DNA of 64,000 nt, from the NCBI GenBank assembly GCA_026984735.1, contig JALSRN010000010.1:22647-86646 (forward strand). Direction: 5' to 3'. The notes beneath the pieces were generated by a model. It was not told the origin of the DNA and did not search any database. It saw only the letters and a list, made by a program, of their open reading frames with translations. Below, in pieces: positions 61,316-64,000 of this stretch (positions within the stretch are counted from its first letter, which is position 1; each line of letters opens with the position of its first letter). The position numbers and the translations under genes were made by a program. This DNA is from Sedimenticola sp. (GTDB taxonomy: Bacteria; Pseudomonadota; Gammaproteobacteria; Chromatiales; Chromatiaceae).

Positions 61316-61336
61316 TGGGGCAACTTTGGGGGCAAC
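61316..61336 (+). promoter_or_regulatory. Right cluster of integrase arm-type sites
   Basis: Two adjacent copies, TGGGGCAACTT at 61316-61326 and GGGGCAAC at 61329-61336, the word found five times at the left end. They lie 54 bases inside attR. Confidence 0.7.
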
Positions 61337-61389
61337 ACCACATCATCGAACACATAATTTCTTTTGTTATCAAGTTGTTGTGTTATTTA

Positions 61390-61405
61390 TTCGATTCCCG
61401 CCGCC
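61390..61405 (+). repeat. attR core of the integrated element
   Basis: Second copy of TTCGATTCCCGCCGCC, 8484 bases from attL. The bases after it (CCACAAGG) differ from those after attL (TCCACCA), and no CCA is formed. A terminator hairpin follows directly. Confidence 0.85.
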
Positions 61406-61410
61406 CCACA

Positions 61411-61438
61411 AGGCCAACCCGGGCGGGTTGGCCTTTTT
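61411..61438 (+). terminator. Original ssrA terminator, displaced by the element
   Basis: Perfect 10-base stem AGGCCAACCC / GGGTTGGCCT with a four-base loop and five T residues, starting 6 bases past attR. After excision it would follow ssrA directly, so it is most likely the host gene's own terminator. Confidence 0.8.
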
Positions 61439-61694
61439 CGTTGCCGAAGGCTTTGTATTCCCGCGGGTTCCTGTGGAAAGCCACGGACTTCGAGAGCCGG
61501 CCATCCACCCTCTCCTGCCCGGGATTTCTCTCTGGATGGAATGCGGGCTGGCCGCTTTCTGAAAGACGCTCGGCCATTATCGAAAACGGTGAGGCAGAAG
61601 CGAGAATCGATGGCCTAGTAGCCAACGGCTGATCGATCTTCTTTTCTCCCTTACCGCGTGTTCACATAGGGGGCGTGCATTCTTCGAAACATCT
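61439..61694. other. Gene-free stretch right of the element
   Basis: Short overlapping frames on both strands exist here but none has a family resemblance or a good ribosome site. Base composition is lower in GC than the core genes. Confidence 0.45.
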
Positions 61695-61940
61695 GTGGCG
61701 ATGCCCATGGGGTATCGCCCAGTCTCCGCGGCTGATCCACCAACGATGGCTGCAGCCTTTGGTGTTGCCGACATGGCTATGTCGGCGTTGGCGATCGAGA
61801 GTGGCGGTTTCCAGGTTCCGCTCCCCGAAAATTTTCTCAAGTGTTCCGGTCTTCGGATATCCCTGAACCGTTCTGCCTGCGGCGACGACTCACTCAGTGA
61901 GATGGGTACAACGCCCATCGATTCACTGGTTGCAGAGTAA
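61695..61940 (+). CDS. Doubtful small hypothetical protein
   Basis: An 81-residue frame ending directly before the ribosome site of the next gene. It contains FGVADMAMSALAIESGGFQV. No signal or domain recognised and no clear ribosome site; an antisense frame of similar length also exists. Listed only because of its placement. Confidence 0.25.
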   Translation: MAMPMGYRPVSAADPPTMAAAFGVADMAMSALAIESGGFQVPLPENFLKCSGLRISLNRSACGDDSLSEMGTTPIDSLVAE

Positions 61941-61950
61941 GGAGGACACC

Positions 61951-62448
61951 ATGAAAAAGCACTTCTCTTTCGCCATCGCCTGTATACCACTGTTCGCGTT
62001 CACGCTTGTCGCCTCTCAAGTCAAGGCGCAGGATCTCAGGCAGAAACCGAATACACAGCGACAAACCCTTCCGTGCAAACCGGACAATAGCAGTTGCCCG
62101 CAGAAACAGAAACGTCCCAAGCCAAGCCACCCCTTCCCCATTACCAGTACCGGGCCCACGGTCCCACCAAAGGCCGGCGTGTCGGCCAACACCGTCGGCG
62201 CCCCTACCACGCCCCCAGCGCGGGCGAGATACAGGTCCTTCTACAAACCGATATTTCATGGGCGCCAACACGCCCGCGAAACGCGTGTCGTACCGACAAA
62301 TGCTCCTGTCGGCACGACAAAGGCTCCCGCGGCCAAGAAAAACCCCTGCGAGCCGCCCACCACCGCCAAAAAGTGTCGTGACTGGATCAACGGCAAGCCC
62401 AAGCCCCCCATTCGGCCCAAATCACCGAGTCGACCGAAGAAGGATTAG
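61951..62448 (+). CDS. Proline-rich secreted protein, hypothetical
   Basis: A 165-residue protein with a clear signal peptide (MKKHFSFAIACIPLFAFTL, cleavage near SQVKA) and a mature part rich in Pro, Lys, Thr and Arg (KRPKPSHPFP, PKPPIRPKSPSRPKKD) with a few cysteines (LPCKPDNSSCPQ, NPCEPPTTAKKCRDW). ATG 61951 has GGAGG 5 bases upstream. Lower GC than neighbours. No family recognised. Confidence 0.7.
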   Translation: MKKHFSFAIACIPLFAFTLVASQVKAQDLRQKPNTQRQTLPCKPDNSSCPQKQKRPKPSHPFPITSTGPTVPPKAGVSANTVGAPTTPPARARYRSFYKPIFHGRQHARETRVVPTNAPVGTTKAPAAKKNPCEPPTTAKKCRDWINGKPKPPIRPKSPSRPKKD

Positions 62449-62650
62449 CCTGATGGAGTCATCCGGTTTCAGTGGAGGGTTCAACGCATGGGGTCCGATT
62501 CCGATCCACGAGCTGGGCATGCCGCCGCTCGAAAGGCGGTCGATAACAAGCAGCCCGGCGACAAGTACAGGCGATGAGGATCGCACTCCTCCTCGATGAA
62601 CGTGAAAATGACACGACCCTCGCGGATCTTCTCTCCGACCGACGGAGCCT

Positions 62651-63112
62651 CTAGCCGCTTCGTTCAATTTCCATGTCGGCCAGCAACGCCATCACCTTTC
62701 TCCAGCCGGCCTCCGCCCGGGGGCCGGCTTTACGGAACACCTGGGACAGTTGCTCCCGCTGCGCTCCGGTCAGCGCCTCTTCCAGACGCTGTCCCTTGCG
62801 GGTGAGCTTCACCCGCTTGACGCGGCGGTCCTGTCGGTCCTTTCTCGTCTGGATATAGCCATCCTCGACGAGTTGCCGCAGCGGCCGGTTCAGATACTGC
62901 TTGCTCACCCGCATGATGCCCAGCAGTTCGTTGATGCTGCAGCCGGGATTGCGGCCGATGAAATAGAGAATGCGATGGTGCACCCTGGAATAGCCCAGCG
63001 CCCCGAGGCGCTCGTCGGGATGCGCGGTGATGGCGCGAAACCCGAAGTGGAGCGCTTCCAGCGCCTGGTTCATGCGCTGGACGGATTCCGGCGGATTTTT
63101 TCGGTCAACCAT
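62651..63112 (-). CDS. MarR family transcription regulator
   Basis: A 153-residue regulator with the MarR winged helix: HHRILYFIGRNPGCSINELLGIM, VSKQYLNRPLRQLVEDGYI and the wing RKDRQDRRVKRVKLTRKG. It diverges from the aminotransferase gene; a perfect inverted repeat lies between them. The signal molecule is not known. Confidence 0.88.
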   Translation of the reverse strand: MVDRKNPPESVQRMNQALEALHFGFRAITAHPDERLGALGYSRVHHRILYFIGRNPGCSINELLGIMRVSKQYLNRPLRQLVEDGYIQTRKDRQDRRVKRVKLTRKGQRLEEALTGAQREQLSQVFRKAGPRAEAGWRKVMALLADMEIERSG

Positions 63113-63146
63113 ATTGACATTGTAGGGCGAACCAGGACATGATGCG

Positions 63147-63169
63147 AATGGTCAATGTTATTGACCATT
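63147..63169. promoter_or_regulatory. Inverted repeat, putative MarR operator
   Basis: AATGGTCAAT (63147-63156) and ATTGACCATT (63160-63169), perfect 10-base arms with a 3-base centre, 13 bases before the aminotransferase start and 35 before the regulator start. A related TCAA-N5-TTGA lies at 63105-63117 across the regulator's start. Confidence 0.7.
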
Positions 63170-63181
63170 ATGGAGGCTCGA

Positions 63182-64000
63182 ATGACGCAAGGGGTCTGCT
63201 GGCTGGAAGGCCGGATTCTGCCGCTGGAGAAGGCGTGCGTCCCGGTGCTCGACCACGGCTTGCTGTACGGCGACGGGGTGTTCGAAGGCATCCGTTTCTA
63301 TGCCGGAAAGGCGTTTCTCCTCGCCGGACATCTGCGGCGGCTGCGCCGCTCCGCCCGTGCCATCGCCCTGGCATGTCCCTGGTCGGACGAGGAACTCGGC
63401 CGGATCACGGAAGAGGTCATCTCCGCCTTCGACGGCGCGGACGGTTACCTCCGCCTGATCGTCACCCGCGGCGACGGGCCTCTGGGCATCGACCCGGAGC
63501 CTTGCAGGCAGCCCCGGCTCGTGGTGATCGCCAGCGATCTGCAGATGATCGATCCCGCAAGTCGCGAAGCGGGAATCCGGCTCGTCATCGCCTCGACCCG
63601 ACGCCTGCCGCCGGACGGACTCGACCCACGCATCAAGAGCCTCAACTACCTCAACCACATCCTGGCCCGCATCGAGGCGAACCGGGCCGGCGCCGACGAG
63701 GCGATACTGCTCAACGGTGAGGGCAAGGTGGCGGAAGGCACGGCGGACAATCTGTTCATCGTGCAAGACGGCATCCTGCTGACGCCTCCGGTCACCGATG
63801 GCGCCCTCCCCGGCGTGACCCGCAAGCTGATCATGCAGCTCGCCCGCGACAGCGGTATCGAGACGCGGGAGCAGTCCCTGGCCCCCTACGATCTGCATAC
63901 CGCCGACGAATGCTTCCTTACCGGCACCGGCGCGGAGCTGATTCCCGTGCGTGAAATCGACGGTCGCGCCCTGGGCGCCTGTCCCGGACCGGTCTATCGA
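63182..64000 (+). CDS. Class IV aminotransferase (branched-chain type), cut by window end
   Basis: At least 273 residues of a PLP enzyme, open to the edge of the window. It has LDHGLLYGDGVFEGIRFY, the PLP lysine in DPRIKSLNYLNHILA, DEAILLNGEGKVAEGTADNLF and FLTGTGAELIPV, which fit branched-chain (IlvE-type) rather than aminodeoxychorismate lyase. ATG 63182 has GGAGG 6 bases upstream. Likely controlled by the divergent MarR protein. Confidence 0.88.
   Translation, partial: MTQGVCWLEGRILPLEKACVPVLDHGLLYGDGVFEGIRFYAGKAFLLAGHLRRLRRSARAIALACPWSDEELGRITEEVISAFDGADGYLRLIVTRGDGPLGIDPEPCRQPRLVVIASDLQMIDPASREAGIRLVIASTRRLPPDGLDPRIKSLNYLNHILARIEANRAGADEAILLNGEGKVAEGTADNLFIVQDGILLTPPVTDGALPGVTRKLIMQLARDSGIETREQSLAPYDLHTADECFLTGTGAELIPVREIDGRALGACPGPVYR

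Noticed and set aside
61577..61990. Minus-strand frame right of the element
   Set aside because: No family, overlaps the good start of the secreted protein on the other strand.

Overview
The window is a high-GC stretch of a gammaproteobacterial chromosome. Evidence for that placement is the rpoE-rseABC-mucD-lepA-lepB-rnc-era-recO-pdxJ gene order, the holB-tmk-mltG-pabC-fabF-acpP-fabG-fabD-fabH-plsX-rpmF order, a nagZ / methylthioinosine phosphorylase pair, a BarA/GacS-type hybrid kinase and a tmRNA whose tag reads ANDDNYALAA. The precise genus cannot be read from the sequence; a Chromatiales-like or related lineage is only a guess.

Layout. 1-3.8 kb (+): tungstate/molybdate ABC transporter genes tupBC followed by molybdenum-cofactor genes mobA, mobB and moeA, all overlapping. 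3.8-9.5 kb (-): purine salvage (methylthioinosine phosphorylase, phosphoribosyltransferase), nagZ, an L,D-transpeptidase, a CYTH protein, rlmD and cysM. 9.75-12.6 kb (+): a BarA-like kinase. 12.7-23.1 kb (-): the sigma-E envelope-stress operon running into protein secretion, rRNA processing, DNA repair and vitamin B6 genes. 23.2-24.9 kb (+): nadB. 24.8-35.7 kb (-): tatD, pilZ, then DNA replication and fatty-acid synthesis genes ending at plsX-rpmF-yceD. 35.7-40 kb (-): iscR-like regulator, DUF1249 protein, thioredoxin-domain protein, adk, htpG. 40-43.2 kb (+): an orphan lipoamide dehydrogenase, a small protein and a glycosyltransferase with an apparent CTG start. 43.2-49 kb (-): lytic transglycosylase, SEC-C protein, hrpA, a FrnE-like protein. 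49.1-51.7 kb (+): lemA and an M48 membrane protease.

At 52.4-61.4 kb the window becomes accessory. The tmRNA gene ssrA (52563-52928) has a partial duplication of its own 5' end 130 bp upstream. Its 3' end is one boundary of an 8.5-kb integrated element, bounded by 16-bp direct repeats (52906-52921 and 61390-61405) and flanked internally by repeated TGGGGCAACTT integrase arm-type sites. The element has a tyrosine integrase, an AlpA-like excisionase/regulator, a run of small overlapping genes, a primase-type zinc protein, a DUF927 helicase-like ATPase, an eight-copy iteron array that looks like a replication origin, a stand-alone FtsH-M41-like HEAGH peptidase, a small terminase subunit and a Mor-like activator. 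There is no large terminase, portal, capsid or tail gene. I read it as a phage satellite (P4/PICI-like) rather than a prophage; this is the most interesting system in the window.

Right of the element (61.4-64 kb) lie a displaced ssrA terminator, an AT-richer stretch with a proline-rich secreted protein, a MarR-type regulator with a perfect inverted-repeat operator, and a class IV aminotransferase cut by the window end.
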